Shown: positions 23,120 to 34,641 of the stretch, in pieces
How positions within the stretch are numbered: position 1 is the first letter of the stretch
Layout of the letters: each line of letters opens with the position of its first letter
Origin: Misgurnus anguillicaudatus
Lineage: Eukaryota; Chordata; Actinopteri; Cypriniformes; Cobitidae
Length of the DNA stretch: 64,000 nucleotides
Assembly (NCBI RefSeq): GCF_027580225.2
Contig: NW_027395276.1
Span: 2,518,501-2,582,500 of the forward strand
Reading direction: 5' to 3'
Translations under genes and position numbers: made by a program
Notes under the pieces: generated by a model
The model's input: only the letters and a program-made list of their open reading frames with translations
What the model was told of the DNA's origin: nothing
Database searches by the model: none

Positions 23120-23283
23120 CACAGGTTTGGGGAGGGGCAATTTGGCATCTCCAATTTGCCTAACTTGCATGTTTTTGGCCTGTGGGAGGAAACCGGAGTC
23201 AGACCCAGGCTGGTACAGGGAGAACATGCAAACTCCACACAGAAGGGCCACCTGACCTAGCCAGGGTTTGAACCAGGGACACA
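23120..23283 (-). mobile_element. V-SINE fragment
   Basis: On the minus strand: a tRNA-derived head with gtccctggttcaaaccctgg, then the conserved central domain tgtgtggagtttgcatgttc and ctcc…tttcctcccacaggcc. This core is shared by vertebrate V-SINEs. The tail is incomplete. Confidence 0.8.
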
Positions 23284-23356
23284 CTTCCCCCTTTCAATAC
23301 GATCGAAAATTGCATCTGATCGACCTCAATCGTATCGATTCAGGTGTTTACACGAA

Positions 23357-23490
23357 GGCTTTTATCCAAAGTAACTTACAGTGCATTCAAGCTATCTTAA
23401 CATCTTAACAATAATGCGAGTTCCCTGATATTTGAACCCACGATCTTTGTGTTGCCAACACAATCCTGTACCAATTGAGCTACAGGCAGA
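23357..23490 (-). mobile_element. HAmo-type tRNA-derived SINE
   Basis: Minus strand: tRNA-like head (cctgtagctcaattggtaca, box B gtgggttcaaat), then the tail tgcactgtaagttactttgg ataaaagc. This is the cyprinid HAmo SINE pattern. No functional tRNA cloverleaf. Confidence 0.78.
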
Positions 23491-23499
23491 TACACATCT

Positions 23500-24019
23500 T
23501 AAGTTGTGGTGGCCAATGCACACACTTAGATGTTCATAGTTTCTCTAAAAACACAAGCCAGTATTTATTAATGAAATAAATACAGTATAATAAAATGAGT
23601 CTGTAGAATGACATGAATCCTTATATCTGATTATTGTAAGCTCACTGTAATAGCATCAAGTCCCTATCCATTACTAAATAAGCGCAAATTACATAACACA
23701 GGTGCAACAGCTGATTTCCATAATGACTAACAATCTACTAAGAGCAGGGAAAATAAGTTTAGGGTAGCAAATAAGCAGAGCTGATGAGGTGCGTGTGATC
23801 TACTAACGCCTGATGCGCTTGAGTTCAGCACCACAAACTTCGCTGATGAAATTTTGAAGTGTGAAATACCAGCTAATGAAGCCATAGTAAAATGCAAAGA
23901 AGTGGAGGACAAAAAAATGAAGGTTTACAAGAAGTTTCGAAACACCTGGTATTGTGTGACTTTTCTTTTATTTACTTAAGCAAATAAAAAATAACATAGC
24001 TTGGCAAACAATATTTTTG
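23500..24019. other. intronic sequence without recognised feature
   Basis: No gene or clear repeat seen. Confidence 0.4.
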
Positions 24020-24245
24020 ATTATTACACGGCTCTCTGGAATACTTGATTCTGATTGGTCAGTTGAGACATTTGCAGGTTTGTTCTTTTCAAATAATAAC
24101 CGCTCCAAAGTAATAACGCATAGCCGGTACTACTTTTACGAGTAAAATCGCTCCGCGCCAATAAAGATTACTGTTTGGCGCCATCTTGTGACAAACACTG
24201 GACAACCACAATTAAGAATTGATTAAGATTTGACATTAATTTTAC

Positions 24246-24509
24246 ATGTATGGAAAAAAAAAAACATTTAAACAGTGGATAGAAGAACGAACAACGACAA
24301 GACACAGAGAGCTTACTGAGACTGAACTTGACAAAATAGAGCATGACAGCTACGAAGCCAACACACAAAAAAATACAGAATGGGCATTAAAAGTTCTCAA
24401 AGACTGGCTAAAAGAGAAAAAAATTGAGACAGACAAGTATGAAGCAGAGGATCTTAATAAGGTATTACGATCATTTTATGCATCTGTGCAAAGTTTCGCG
24501 GAAGGATAA
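24246..24509 (+). CDS. small protein, possible Crypton/DUF3504-type N-terminal domain
   Basis: An 87-codon intact frame (ATG 24246, TAA 24507-24509) followed 28 bp later by aataaa. The protein is highly charged and helical. A basic N-terminus is followed by [20 protein letters not shown] and [14 protein letters not shown]. The pattern N-T-x-x-A-L-K-x-L-x-x-W-L … L-N-x-x-L-x-x-F resembles the DNA-binding-like N-terminal domain of Crypton-derived proteins (ZMYM2/QRICH1/KIAA1958 type, DUF3504), many unnamed copies of which exist in fish. It stops before the tyrosine-recombinase core, so it would not be a recombinase itself. It lies antisense to mtcl1 in intron 3. Could be a transposon accessory ORF or a fragment; the family match is from memory of the pattern, not a search. 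Confidence 0.45.
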   Translation: MYGKKKTFKQWIEERTTTRHRELTETELDKIEHDSYEANTQKNTEWALKVLKDWLKEKKIETDKYEAEDLNKVLRSFYASVQSFAEG

Positions 24510-24605
24510 AAATGTTAATTTAAAACAAATATGCCAATAAAATTTTCAAATTCATATTCATGTCCAGTTTTTTTTTCTTATGTGGCAAGTAGCCGTGTAA
24601 TAAGC

Positions 24606-24746
24606 GGGATAATGTAGAGGCAGCCGGTAGTTATCGGGTAAATAAGCCCCTTCAGTGTGATACAAGACCTTCCGCTTCGCGTCGGGTCCTGATCACACTG
24701 TCGGGGCTTATTTCCCGATAACTACCGGCTGCCTCTACATTATCCC
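24606..24746. repeat. 55-bp near-perfect hairpin with 30-nt loop
   Basis: The arms 24606-24661 (gggataatgtagaggcagcc …) and 24692-24746 are complementary apart from about three positions. The loop carries tccgcttcgcgtcg (24671-24684), the reverse complement of the loop motif in the element at 21599-21895. Confidence 0.93.
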
Positions 24747-24941
24747 TTACATAATATGTTCTTCTGACTTTCCAAACAAACGGTTATGTGTTAAAAAATC
24801 CTCTGTATTATACCACACACTCTCTAATCTCTGTGATGGCTCTTCTTACCAGCTACAATTTTTGCTGTTAAATAATGACACAAATACCAGTAATATCACA
24901 TGCGTAAACATTAGGAAATGTGTTGTGTAAATCATTTAAAT

Positions 24942-25130
24942 CAGTGGTGACCAACCCTGTTCCTGGAGATCTACTGTCCTGCAGAGAACAGCTCCAACCC
25001 CAAACACACCTGAACCTGACAATCAAGCATTTCAGGGCTACCTAAAAATTAAAGTCAGGTTTGTTGAAGCTGGGTTGGAACTAAAATATGCAGGAGAGTA
25101 GATCTCCAGGAAGAGGGTTGGTCACCCCTG
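24942..25130. mobile_element. 189-bp nonautonomous hAT
   Basis: Perfect 8-bp TSD atttaaat (24934-24941, 25131-25138). The ends are cagtggtgaccaaccctgtt and its mirror in aagagggttggtcacccctg. Confidence 0.93.
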
Positions 25131-25138
25131 ATTTAAAT

Positions 25139-25970
25139 CCCATTGCATCTGAAAGGGAAACTCCTACAAATGCATGTGGAATAAGGTCAGTCACAAAAAT
25201 AACTAGATAGGCATTTGATGGTACCAAAATGATGGTTTGCAAATCTGGCCCTTGGTCAATAATATTTACTAATACAGTGTCAATTGGCAAGTGTGTGAAA
25301 ACATCCATCAGTAAAGCACATGGCAAGTGAGGTGTGCAGAAAACACTAATGACAGAGTCACGCTCTGTTGTTCACTCTCTGTAATAATCTGATCGACTTG
25401 ATGGCTAAACGAGTAAGAAGAGCATAATTAAAAAGAAAGAAGAAACAGGAACAAATCAATAGTGACTGTCTTTTAGTAAGACACAATCGAGTGTTAAGAA
25501 AACACATGAAAATGTAAACCAACATTGTAAAAAGATGTAATCAGAATTTTCAAGACAACAGAGTATAAAGTTCTGCTTGTGAACAGATTCCTATTGCACA
25601 TTTCAAAGATCAGATGTCAAACCATAATTCTTTCCATGCAACTTCTTACTGTAAAATGACTGTTTCAGGCCACTGTGTGGACCAGTAGAGCTCGCCAGGC
25701 TGGAATATATGTAGACTTTAAAGGGTGAAACTAATGACTGAAAAATGAATGCAGACACTTTAAATATTTAACACTACAGCTTTACACAGTGGTGACCTGC
25801 TTCCTCATTCATTTTGATGGTTATATTGATATCTGTGGGAGTTTAACGGTTGGCACAAGAAGCTTCTAGTTAGCTATGAATTATAATGAAATGAATGTTT
25901 TGGTGATTGTTCGTTGACTGTGGAAACAAGTCAAACTGGAAACAGATTTTCATGCATTTCTTTTGAGCAA
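25139..25970. other. intronic sequence without recognised feature
   Basis: No gene or clear repeat seen. Confidence 0.4.
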
Positions 25971-25974
25971 CTTA

Positions 25975-26869
25975 AAGAGCACCTGTTTCATTGCTAAAAA
26001 CTGTTATTTTGTGTATTTGGTATAATACAATGTGTTTACATGGTTTAGGCATTTTTATAGCTCCAGATATTCCTGTCTTCCTGAAATGCTCTGATTTTGT
26101 ACAAAGCTCATTGATTTGAAAGGCACTGTGGCCAGCTACTCTGTACGTGTTGATTGGTCTGAATACCTCTGACGTCAGCTGGAAATGTGACGTTTCTTAC
26201 CATGTTTGAAAGGTCACAATGCAATGCTAACAGAAGTTAACTTACAGGCTGTGAGTCCAAGAGAGAGGAATTATGATAATGTCGATCTTGTCTAAACACC
26301 AATCCCAGGAAGTAAACTGTTGCCTACAATCCGTGTGTTTGTTGTAGTTACGTTGGAGACAATAGCTCGCGTCATCGTTTACTTTGGGGTATGTACATTT
26401 TGCATATTGTTAACATTAGGGCTGGGTAAAAATATCGATTCATTAATGCATTGCAATTATTTGATTCTCAATTCAATATTCAGCCCCCCGGCCAGTGGTG
26501 GCGCTGTGGGCAACACTCTAGTGAGAGCGTTCAGCATTGTACAAGACGCGCTTTATCAAAACAGAAAGATCAAAGATGGCAAACAGCAGCACTTCTTTCA
26601 AGCCTGCGCCATCAACGTGATCAAACATTAGTAATACTACACACATTATTTAAAAATATACACAGGTACTTAATTGCTTGTGTATTTTCTTATTATTGAA
26701 TCGATATCGAAGCAAGTAAATCAATATAGAATTTAATCGAATCGAAGCCTCAAGAATCGGAATCGAATTGCGAAATTCCTAACAATACCCAGCCCTAGTT
26801 AACATGTACTAATACACACCTACAAACCAAAGAAAATGTAAAATCGTGAATCAGACCATTGGCGCTCTT
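25975..26869. mobile_element. TTAA element (agagcacctg family), inverse orientation, with hAT insert
   Basis: Bounded by ttaa|agagcacctg and the right end ggcgctct|ttaa. The body matches 15440-16330 on the other strand. A hAT lies inside at 26417-26797. Confidence 0.82.
26417..26797. mobile_element. nonautonomous hAT (tagggctggg), 381 bp
   Basis: Perfect 8-bp TSD gttaacat (26409-26416, 26798-26805). Same terminus as 13710-14112. The related host copy at 15440 reads acatgttaacgatatgcaaa across the site. Confidence 0.93.
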
Positions 26870-26872
26870 TAA

Positions 26873-27790
26873 CACTGAAGCCTTACACAGAATTAATCGA
26901 AATGAAAACGGAAAACTATTTTGGTTTGCAATATTGTGGTAATTTTTACAAATGGCTTATCTGTGAGCTTTATTATTTAAAAAAAAAATGAATGGGTCCT
27001 CCTCATTTTTAATGAAAAAGGCAAATCTTGTTCCCTCCTCAAAACAATCTCTCTTTACTTCAGCTCATATGATATGGCATGTGGGCGAAGTCCGGTTCTG
27101 GGAAAAGATCGCAGCCATTAGCAAAAAGCAACATGACCCAACTTCAAACGACTCAAACGACAAATTCAAGTTCAGCTCTACCTTACCTTACATTTAATTC
27201 AGATATAATATTCATTCGTACCGTGGGGAAAATTAGACTATTGCTACTTCCGTTTCATGGTGACTTTAAAGACATAACCAGTGACTATGCTTGGTTTGTC
27301 TGCATCCAATTGAAGACTTCAGATGCAAAACCCTCTAAGTGCGTCTGACATGTTTTCTTGTAAACGAGCATTTTTATCAGACTCTTTATGGATTCTGCCA
27401 ATAAATCGGTATTTCTGAATGACCTAAGGCTGGGATTAAGCGAATTTGAAGTGAAAGTATTTGATGAACGTATAACTTGTGGCGAGAGCATTCGGTTAAT
27501 ATCATTATCTTATTTTTGACGGAGAGCAGAAGTTTGCAAAGTGTGAAACAATTTGCATGTGTAATAATAATACTGGATTACATCATAATTGGTATGGAAA
27601 CAGCATGTTAATGTATGTCTGCATGGAGCATTGATTTTTTAAAAGTACCCACAATCCTTTGTGCTGTCAGAAGGAGAGTAATTTGCAATGGACCCCTTTC
27701 AAATTCTCAGCCACATCCGATTGAACCTAATGCATGAACGTGCATCATGCGGAGGTCAGATGACAGCAATGCTACAGATTAAAAATGTTA
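26873..27790. other. intronic sequence with a short shared segment
   Basis: No gene recognised. 27319-27395 repeats the segment at 12818-12862. Confidence 0.4.
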
Positions 27791-27794
27791 GGTT

Positions 27795-27885
27795 GTTTCA
27801 AGTCGCAAGCTGGCGCCAGTGAGACTCAAACAGGCAACTATCAGATTACAAGCCCTTCTCTTTAACCGTTAGGCCACAACTGCAA
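27795..27885 (-). mobile_element. tRNA-derived SINE head fragment
   Basis: Minus strand: gtggcctaacggttaaagag (box A-like) … cctgtttgagtctcactgg (box B-like). Typical of a second tRNA-derived fish SINE. Only the head is present. Confidence 0.6.
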
Positions 27886-28108
27886 AAGTAGCTACAGTAT
27901 TTAAGATGTTTATCCCAGCCTGGCAAAACTGGTCAAGATGGTTGTTCAGCATCTGGTTTTAGGTGATGAGTCCGACCATACTCATATTAACCTTTTTACT
28001 TGTTATGTAAATGAAAGAAAAACAAAGCATTTTATTATTTTAAAACTTTTATAAATCATTATTTCTGAATGTTCAGAAAAATATTGCTGTAGAAAATTGT
28101 AAAATTAT

Positions 28109-28517
28109 TAAGCCCAATTTATAGTCGTGCCTAAGTTCTACGCCGTAGGTTATCAGTAACCTTTGAGTAGCTCTGTGTAGCCTGACGTGCACCCCTCAAA
28201 AATGTTAACAGCGCGTCAGTTCTACATGGACCGCAAGCGCTGTGATTGGTCCACCAGAACCCCTCCCGTCAGGTAAGAAAACAGCGTCATATGTATTTCC
28301 ATTCGCGATGGTGAAAACAAAGATGCGGCAAGATGAGGAGTGATTTAACTCAAACTGCTACTGTGGTAACACGCGTGGATACTGCCTACCAGTGGTCTGC
28401 GGATGTGTTTGCACGTCAACGTAGACGACGACGCAAAAGTATAATTTAAACCGTTGCTTAACTTACGCTGTCGCGGCTACGCCGTAGGACCTACGCACAA
28501 CTATAGTGAGCCCTTTA
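28109..28517. mobile_element. MITE (ggctcactatagt / ctacgccgtag)
   Basis: The ends aagcccaatttatagtcgtg and cacaactatagtgagcccttt are inverted repeats with ctacgccgtag inside both. CpG-rich interior. A larger relative is at 33323-34262. Confidence 0.75.
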
Positions 28518-28613
28518 GGCTTAGATGGTTATGTTTTGTTTCCTTTAAAGTCACCATTATGGCGATCAGTGTTTTTCTTTTAGTTGGACTCTTGACCCTT
28601 GACGTTTTGTTGC

Positions 28614-29164
28614 TACCATATTTTCCGGACTATAAGCCGCACCGGAGTATAAGCCGCATCATTCAAAAATGCGTCATTAAGACGCAATAACATATATAAG
28701 TCACAGTGGACTATACATTGTGTTTATTTAGAAAATTATTTCACAAAATCCAAGCCGAAGAACAGACATTTAATCTGGAAAGGCGAGTTATTCAACTAAA
28801 CAATAGCAGACAGAACAGCAGGCTGAATAGATGTCTGTACGTTAAAGTAATATTATCAGTTATTTAAACGATAAACCATAGCATACAGAACTTACCTGGA
28901 AGGTTGAATACGCTAAATTAACCGAACAAGCCAACTAGCGTGAAGTTCACATACTCGTCATTACACATTACAGAATCCATTGAATTACATGAATACAGAA
29001 GCAGCATATAGCGGACTCTCGCGGCTGTAGACGGTAATGATGTCTCTTGCCTCATAAATGTCAAAATTAATTCATACTGACTTACAAGGCGCACCTGACT
29101 ATAAGACGCAGCACCAGCCAAGATATGGAAAAAAACGCGGCTAACAGACCGAAAAATACGGTAG
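28614..29164. mobile_element. MITE with tattttccggactataagcc ends
   Basis: The left end taccatattttccggactat and the mirrored right end …ccgaaaaatacggta are inverted repeats. Sub-terminal gcaccggagtataagccgc and ggcgcacctgactataagac are copies of one motif. Noncoding. Confidence 0.75.
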
Positions 29165-30064
29165 TTTTCCACTAATAGAATGTAACATTTCTCTAACGTT
29201 CAGACAACCAAGAAACGTTCTTAAAACATTAAAAAACTTTTATGTTGGCATAACGAACCTAGAAAACGACCATATTGTAACAACCCATTAATAAGCATTA
29301 ATTTAAATCCAACAGTTAGATTTGTTGATAGTTTACCCAACCTTTTTCTTAGAGTGCATCATGCTGTTATTATTGCTATTTTCTATTTTTTTATATGATG
29401 CAGTACACAGCATACACTAGAATTCCCGACACATTAATCTCAGTAACCACCGTGATTCCATTAGAGCTGGGAATATGATGATAAGACGCGTCTGCTGTTG
29501 TCAGGAGACCCAGAGAATCCTCTTAGCCCTTAATCTGTCTGGTTGTTTTCCGTCGGGAGAAGTCAAGACACCCAATGTGTAATACTGTCCCTGCACAGAG
29601 CCGATACACACTCCCTGAGAGCATTGCACACAAAGACACACACACACACGTCTCCATCACTACAGTAAGTATAAAACACAATGGAGCTTTTCTCATCTCT
29701 ATCATTTGGCTAAATGGGAATCTGTAGTCTGTGGTCTCTGGAGAGTTGGGAATTTGACTGTGTGTGTTTTTAAGGAGGGATTTGCATGCATCCAGCTGGT
29801 TAATGAGACGCCTGGCTTTAGACTTCAAGACAATACCTCACTCTCCCGCTCTCTCACACACACACTTGTGAGGGTGGGTCAGTGGGTTTCCTATTGTGAA
29901 TAGTTAATAAGGGGGCTGGGTATGCAGTCAGTGCCGTCTGCATGGCGGGCTGACAGTCGGCAGCTGGTGAGATTATCTCCGTGTACTCTCAGCTAACGTC
30001 TGGACAAAGATCTGGTTCTGGGAATCCGGTTAGCTGTTTGAATGGATGCACAAAATACAGATTC
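29165..30064. other. intronic sequence without recognised feature
   Basis: No gene seen. A short (ca)n lies near 29637-29648. Confidence 0.4.
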
Positions 30065-30065
30065 A

Positions 30066-30215
30066 TTTACATTTATGTGTTTGGCAAATGTTTTTATCTG
30101 AAGCGGCTTACAGTGCATTCAAGCTATAGCCTATGTTTATTATCAGCGTGCATGTGCCATGGGATCAATAATTTGACCTTTGCGTTGCTAAAAGAATGTT
30201 CAACTAATTGAGACA
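30066..30215 (-). mobile_element. HAmo-type SINE, decayed
   Basis: The plus strand starts catttacatttatgtgtttg and continues with cggcttacagtgcattcaag, the mirrored HAmo tail. The tRNA-like head is strongly decayed. Confidence 0.65.
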
Positions 30216-30297
30216 ATTTATCATACTGATTTAATATACTATGCATTATCAGCAGATTTTCCAATCCACAATTTTACTACTAATAAAAAAGCATAGG

Positions 30298-30505
30298 GGT
30301 GGTTTCCCGCACAGGGTTTAGGTTAGGACTAGGCCTTAGTTATATTAGAACATTTAAGTAGGTTTTACAACCTTACGCAATAAAAATAATACTGGTGTGC
30401 ATATCTTGAGACAAAACAATGGCACTGATATATGTTAAGATATATGCAAGATTTTTCAAAATTAAATTTAGTCTGGGACTATAGTCCTGTCCGGAACTGC
30501 TCCAT
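30298..30505. mobile_element. cccggacag MITE copy with unoccupied TTAA site
   Basis: Same family as 12902-13133, inverse orientation. It reads tgatatatgttaagatatat at 30426-30445; the single TTAA (30435-30438) is the empty equivalent of the insertion at 17357-18077. Confidence 0.75.
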
Positions 30506-30934
30506 AGACTTATAGGTGACTGGATTGTCATAATATAGAGATATTCTTATTAAAAAATCGTACAAATTGCTAAATTTTTAACAACACTGGCGTGTTTTAT
30601 AACATTAACACAATCTGCATTTCCTTAATTCCAATCTATTTAATCACTGTGTTAAAATGAAGGACGGAGGTTAACCCTCAGTGGTCTGACCTGTCTATTA
30701 GGCCAGATGGAGGCTCATCTAACAGCCCTTAAAGAGATGACAGTAGGCTTAACCGGACATCTCAAGGGAAATTATCTGTTGTTGTTTTTGTCCTTTCATC
30801 AGATTTGGTTTTGTGGCAGGTGGCCGAAATCAGCTGTGTGGAAATACAAAACAGCTCCCAAATAAAATTCCTCATTTCTTTTATTAAATGGCTTTAAATA
30901 CATTACACAAATACATATAGTTTAATAGCATAAT

Positions 30935-32402
30935 GCAGGGTTTACACCAGACATGGTAGAGGCGGCAAGCGCGAGTGATTTACATGTAAAGTCAATATAA
31001 AGACGTAAATAGGCATCCTGCGGCGCATTCGGCATGGAAGGCGCATCGCAGATGGCGTGTTTCAAATTGAGTGGTAGTGATGGTCGTTTTCGAAGCACTG
31101 CTTCATGAGGCTTCGAAACATTTACGAATCTTTTGTTTCGAATCAGTGGTTCGGAGCGTGTTTCAAACTGGCCAAAGTCACCTGATTTTAGCAAACGAGG
31201 CTTCATTACGTCATAACTGTTTCGAAACGTTTCGGAAATCCGATGGTTCACCACTAGGGGGAGTTGATCACATGACCAGTGTCTAATATGTTTCGGTGAA
31301 CTCGGGTCAGTTTTATTATAAAATTTCATAAAACATTTACACACTGTCATTTTGTCTATTTATTGTTTATAGACAGATTTAATGACAAAAATGTGCATAA
31401 TTAAAAGGGTAGTTAGTTTTAATGATTTGTTTGCCCTAAATAAAACTAAAAACACATAATACACTTTTAACTATGTCTTAATTAAGTTAAATAATTTTTT
31501 AAACATATTTTAATAAAAATCTTTCTATTATTTTGTAAAAAAAAATTGTAAAATGTTTGGCCATATCTGCTTTACACTATTTTGACCAGCAGGGGTCGCC
31601 AGCGTGTGTGGTGTTTCGAACTGCTTCGAAAACTGAACTTCGAAAAGCTTCGTTTCTCCCATCACTATTGAGTGGTGCCGTGGGAAATGCGCAAATTGAA
31701 AAATCTGAACTTTGACGGATTTCCGTGCCGCGTTAACCAATCAGGACCTTGTTGTAGTAGTGACGTGATTACAGGAAGAGAGCAGAGTCTCAGCAGAGTT
31801 GCAGAAGCCCCTCCCATGACGCAAATTTCCAAATGAATGTCTCGAATGACTAGAATTTCATGTGCGGCTTTCACGCGCAAATGAAGTGAGTAAACTAATG
31901 CTACGTAAAGACCAAACGCGGGGCATTGCGTTACTTACTCTAGATTACTTGCGGGATTTAATGTCGTGTCATGCGAATAGCGAAGATGCGTTTAAGGTGA
32001 ATAGCGCGTTTTGGCGACAAAACACGCAGCCCATATCGCGTCACTGCATCGCCCCGCATGAGGACACGTCTGATCGCGTCTTTCCATTGACTTTGTATGT
32101 AATTTACTTGCGCAAATTGTTTACACCAGATGCGAGTTCAACGATTTGCGCGAGTAGATTACATACAAAGTCAATGCAAAGACGCATTCAGACGCCTCCT
32201 CGCGTGGGGCGATGCGAATGACGCAATATGGGCGGCGCGTTTGCGTGAAAACACGTGCTATTCGCCTCAAACGCGTCTTAGCCCAAGTTGAAAACTATTC
32301 AACTCGAGCGAAAAATTTGCATGGCACAAAGTTAAATCCCGCGAGTAATCTAGAGGGAGCAACGCGATGCGATTGCACGTTTCGCGTTTGGTGTAAACCC
32401 AC
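30935..32402. mobile_element. CpG-rich element (tttacacca…gcgcgagtagatt) with hAT insert
   Basis: Starts cagggtttacaccagacatg and ends cgtttggtgtaaacccac. The right part contains caacgatttgcgcgagtaga, aagtcaatgcaaagacg and gggcgatgcgaatgacgc. The same motifs make up the tandem array at 46190-48330. A hAT is inserted at 31075-31667. Open frames inside show no homology. Confidence 0.75.
31075..31667. mobile_element. nonautonomous hAT (tagtgatgg), 593 bp
   Basis: Perfect 8-bp TSD ttgagtgg (31067-31074, 31668-31675). The TIRs are tagtgatggtcgttttcgaa and a mirror in cttcgtttctcccatcacta. Many ttcgaa motifs. Confidence 0.92.
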
Positions 32403-32800
32403 AGTTAGGCTGTTTTGGGGTTGCAACATCTGTTACGACTTAACCACCATGATTGGGTCAAAAATGGATATTTAAGGTTCATTTAACCAAACAGGCGTGT
32501 TTAAATAACCATCAGTGTACTGCTTCATATGGTTTGTGGCTAATAGATAGCACCTGCTTCGTATACACAAAAACTGTTAAGCTCAGCTTACTGATCTTTT
32601 TAACATGAACAGATGGACCTGTAACACACTGGTATCTGTGTTAGTATCAATCAGTGCTACATAACATCCTGCTTGAATCAGCTAAGTGACAGTAATGAGA
32701 ATAAGAGATTAGCCCACTTCCAGTAAGATGCTAATGCACGTGTGTCAGATGCTTGTGAAGATCTTTAGTTCAAGCTATGCAATGCTAGTAAGTGTTTTTG
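32403..32800. other. intronic sequence without recognised feature
   Basis: No gene or clear repeat seen. Confidence 0.4.
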
Positions 32801-32809
32801 TAGATTAAT

Positions 32810-32910
32810 TTACATTTATGCATTTGATAATCGATTTTTTACAAAATGAATTACAGTGCATTACAATCAGTATATGACCTTTGCACTCCTAACATATTGC
32901 CCTACCAACA
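32810..32910 (-). mobile_element. HAmo-type SINE fragment
   Basis: The plus strand starts tttacatttatgcatttg and continues attacagtgcattacaatc, the mirrored HAmo tail. The head is partly lost. Confidence 0.55.
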
Positions 32911-33080
32911 AAACATATTACAGAATGACGTGCTTTGAAGTAAATTTCAAAAAAAGAAAAAGATTTTCAACAAATCTTTAAAGGAAAAGGGCAGTGATGA
33001 CCCCCCATTGCTTTATTTTTCCATTTCTACACACGAAAGCAGATGTTAGGTGTAATATTAGCAACTAAAAAAACCTACTG

Positions 33081-33322
33081 AAAGGCGGGGTGCATGATTT
33101 TTGAAAAACACTTTGGAAAAAGGAGTTGGGCTGAGTACCAAAACACAGTTGTAGCCAATCAGCAGTAAGGGGTGTGTCTACTAACCAACATCGTTGCCTG
33201 GGTTACGTATGTGTGGGGCAGGTTTATCAAAAAAAGGTCCATATTCTATTAGGGTAGGGGTGTGTATGTTTAGGTGATTTCAAATATCAACATTGGCTTT
33301 CAAAGATCATGCGCCCCACCTT
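33081..33322. mobile_element. MITE with 27-bp TIRs (aaaggcggggtgcatgattt)
   Basis: The right end aaagatcatgcgccccacct mirrors the left end over about 27 bp. About 240 bp, noncoding. It abuts the next element. Confidence 0.75.
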
Positions 33323-34262
33323 TAAGGGCTCATTATAGTTCTACGTGTCGGTTTCATATATACTTCGGCGGCGAAGTGCAATTGCACGTGCAGACCGCTA
33401 GTAATAATAATAATACCTTACATTTATATAGCGCTTTTCTCAGTACTCAAAGCGCTTTACATATGAACAGGGGAATCTCCTCAACCACCACCAATGTGCA
33501 GCATCCACCTGGATGATGCGACGGCAGCCATATTGCGCCAGACCGCTCACCACACACCAGCTTATTAGTGGAGAGGAGACCGAGTGATATAGCCAATTAG
33601 TATGAGGGATGATTAGTAGGCCAATGGGCAAGTTTGGCCAGGATGCCGGGAACACCCCTACTCTTTTCGAAGGACATCCTGGGATTTTTAATGACCACAG
33701 AGAGTCAGGACCTCGGTTTAACATCTCATCCGAAGGACGGTGCTTTTTTTGACAGTATAGTGTCCCCATCACTATACTGGGGTGTTAGGACCCACACAGA
33801 CCACAGGGTGAGCACCCCCTGCTGGTCTCACTAACACCACTACCAGCAGCAACCTGGTTTTCCGTTTTCCCAGGTGGTCTCCCATCCAAGTACTGACCAG
33901 GCTCAGCCCTGCTTAGCTTCAGTGGGCAAGCTGTCTTGGGCTACAGGGTGATATGGCTGCTGGCATAGTAGGCAGTATCAATGCATGTAATGCAACATGC
34001 TGGCATGCAACAGCCAAAGAAGCAGCTCGACCAGTAAACGAAGAAGCAGCAGAAGACAGCGACTTTTGTTGCAGTTTGAGTTAAATCACTCCTTAACTTT
34101 GTTTTTACCATCGCAAGCGGAAATGCCTTTGAGGAAATGCAACACAGATTTTTTTTACCTGACGGGAGGCGTCCTAGCAGGAGCTACGAGTTGTTACATT
34201 TTTGGTAAAGTGCACGTCAGGCTATGCACAGTCTACGCCGTAGCTACACACGTCTATGAATT
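33323..34262. mobile_element. MITE (ggctcattatagttctacg) split by a 5S-SINE
   Basis: Same family as 28109-28517 (shared ggaaat and tcgc-rich interior; ctacgccgtagc near the right end; caggctacg…). The SINE at 33398-33968 lies inside. Confidence 0.65.
33398..33968 (-). mobile_element. 5S rRNA-derived SINE (SINE3), near full length
   Basis: On the minus strand it begins (33870-33965) with a 5S rRNA-like promoter region: gaagctaagcagggctgagc, ctggtcagtacttggatggg and agaccacctggg. The SINE body follows, ending in agcgctatataaatgtaagg and a (tta)n tail. The 5S part is an internal RNA polymerase III promoter (A box, intermediate element and C box); it is not a 5S rRNA gene. Open frames over it are artefacts. 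Confidence 0.92.
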
Positions 34263-34590
34263 ACACTTTATTGTTCACTTGCATTGAATGAAAAAACAAA
34301 AGCACTGTCAACCTTTTGCAAACTTTCTCTGTGTTCAACGGAAGAAAAACAACATGAGGGTGAGTAAATGATGACAGATTGTTTATTATGAGGTAAACTA
34401 ACCTTTAAAATGTTGAATTAAACACTACAATGCTACATCCTACTCTTTCTCTCAATGATGTTCTGTATTTCAAGCTGTGTCTGAATCTCACTGTCTGTGC
34501 CAAATGCTATGAAGTAGTTTTATCCACTCCAGAGAGGAAGGGCTGGGTCTGTATTAATGTTTATACTGTTACGTCTTCTTTCCACTGTTT

Positions 34591-34595
<5 letters not shown>

Positions 34596-34640
<45 letters not shown>
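34596..34640. repeat. (GA)n microsatellite, ~45 bp
   Basis: GA dinucleotide run without interruption. Confidence 0.95.

Positions 34641-34641
<1 letters not shown>

Larger units (their letters stand above)
24022..24746 (+). mobile_element. element with a small ORF and a terminal hairpin
   Basis: The left end ttattacacggctct is mirrored at 24588-24602 (agccgtgtaataag). Between them lies the ORF at 24246-24509 with a polyA-like aataaa at 24537. Outside the right mirror stands a long hairpin (24606-24746). Class of transposon not determined. Confidence 0.55.

Noticed and set aside
31862..32475. Plus-strand frames of 119 and 87 codons
   Set aside because: They lie in the CpG-rich MITE, have no homology, and the same sequence elsewhere (the array) is frame-broken.
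33440..33834. Frames of 110 and 66 codons
   Set aside because: They lie within the 5S-SINE body, which is noncoding.
33870..33965. 5S rRNA gene
   Set aside because: Only the promoter-like part of 5S is present, and it is fused to a SINE body with a (tta)n tail.
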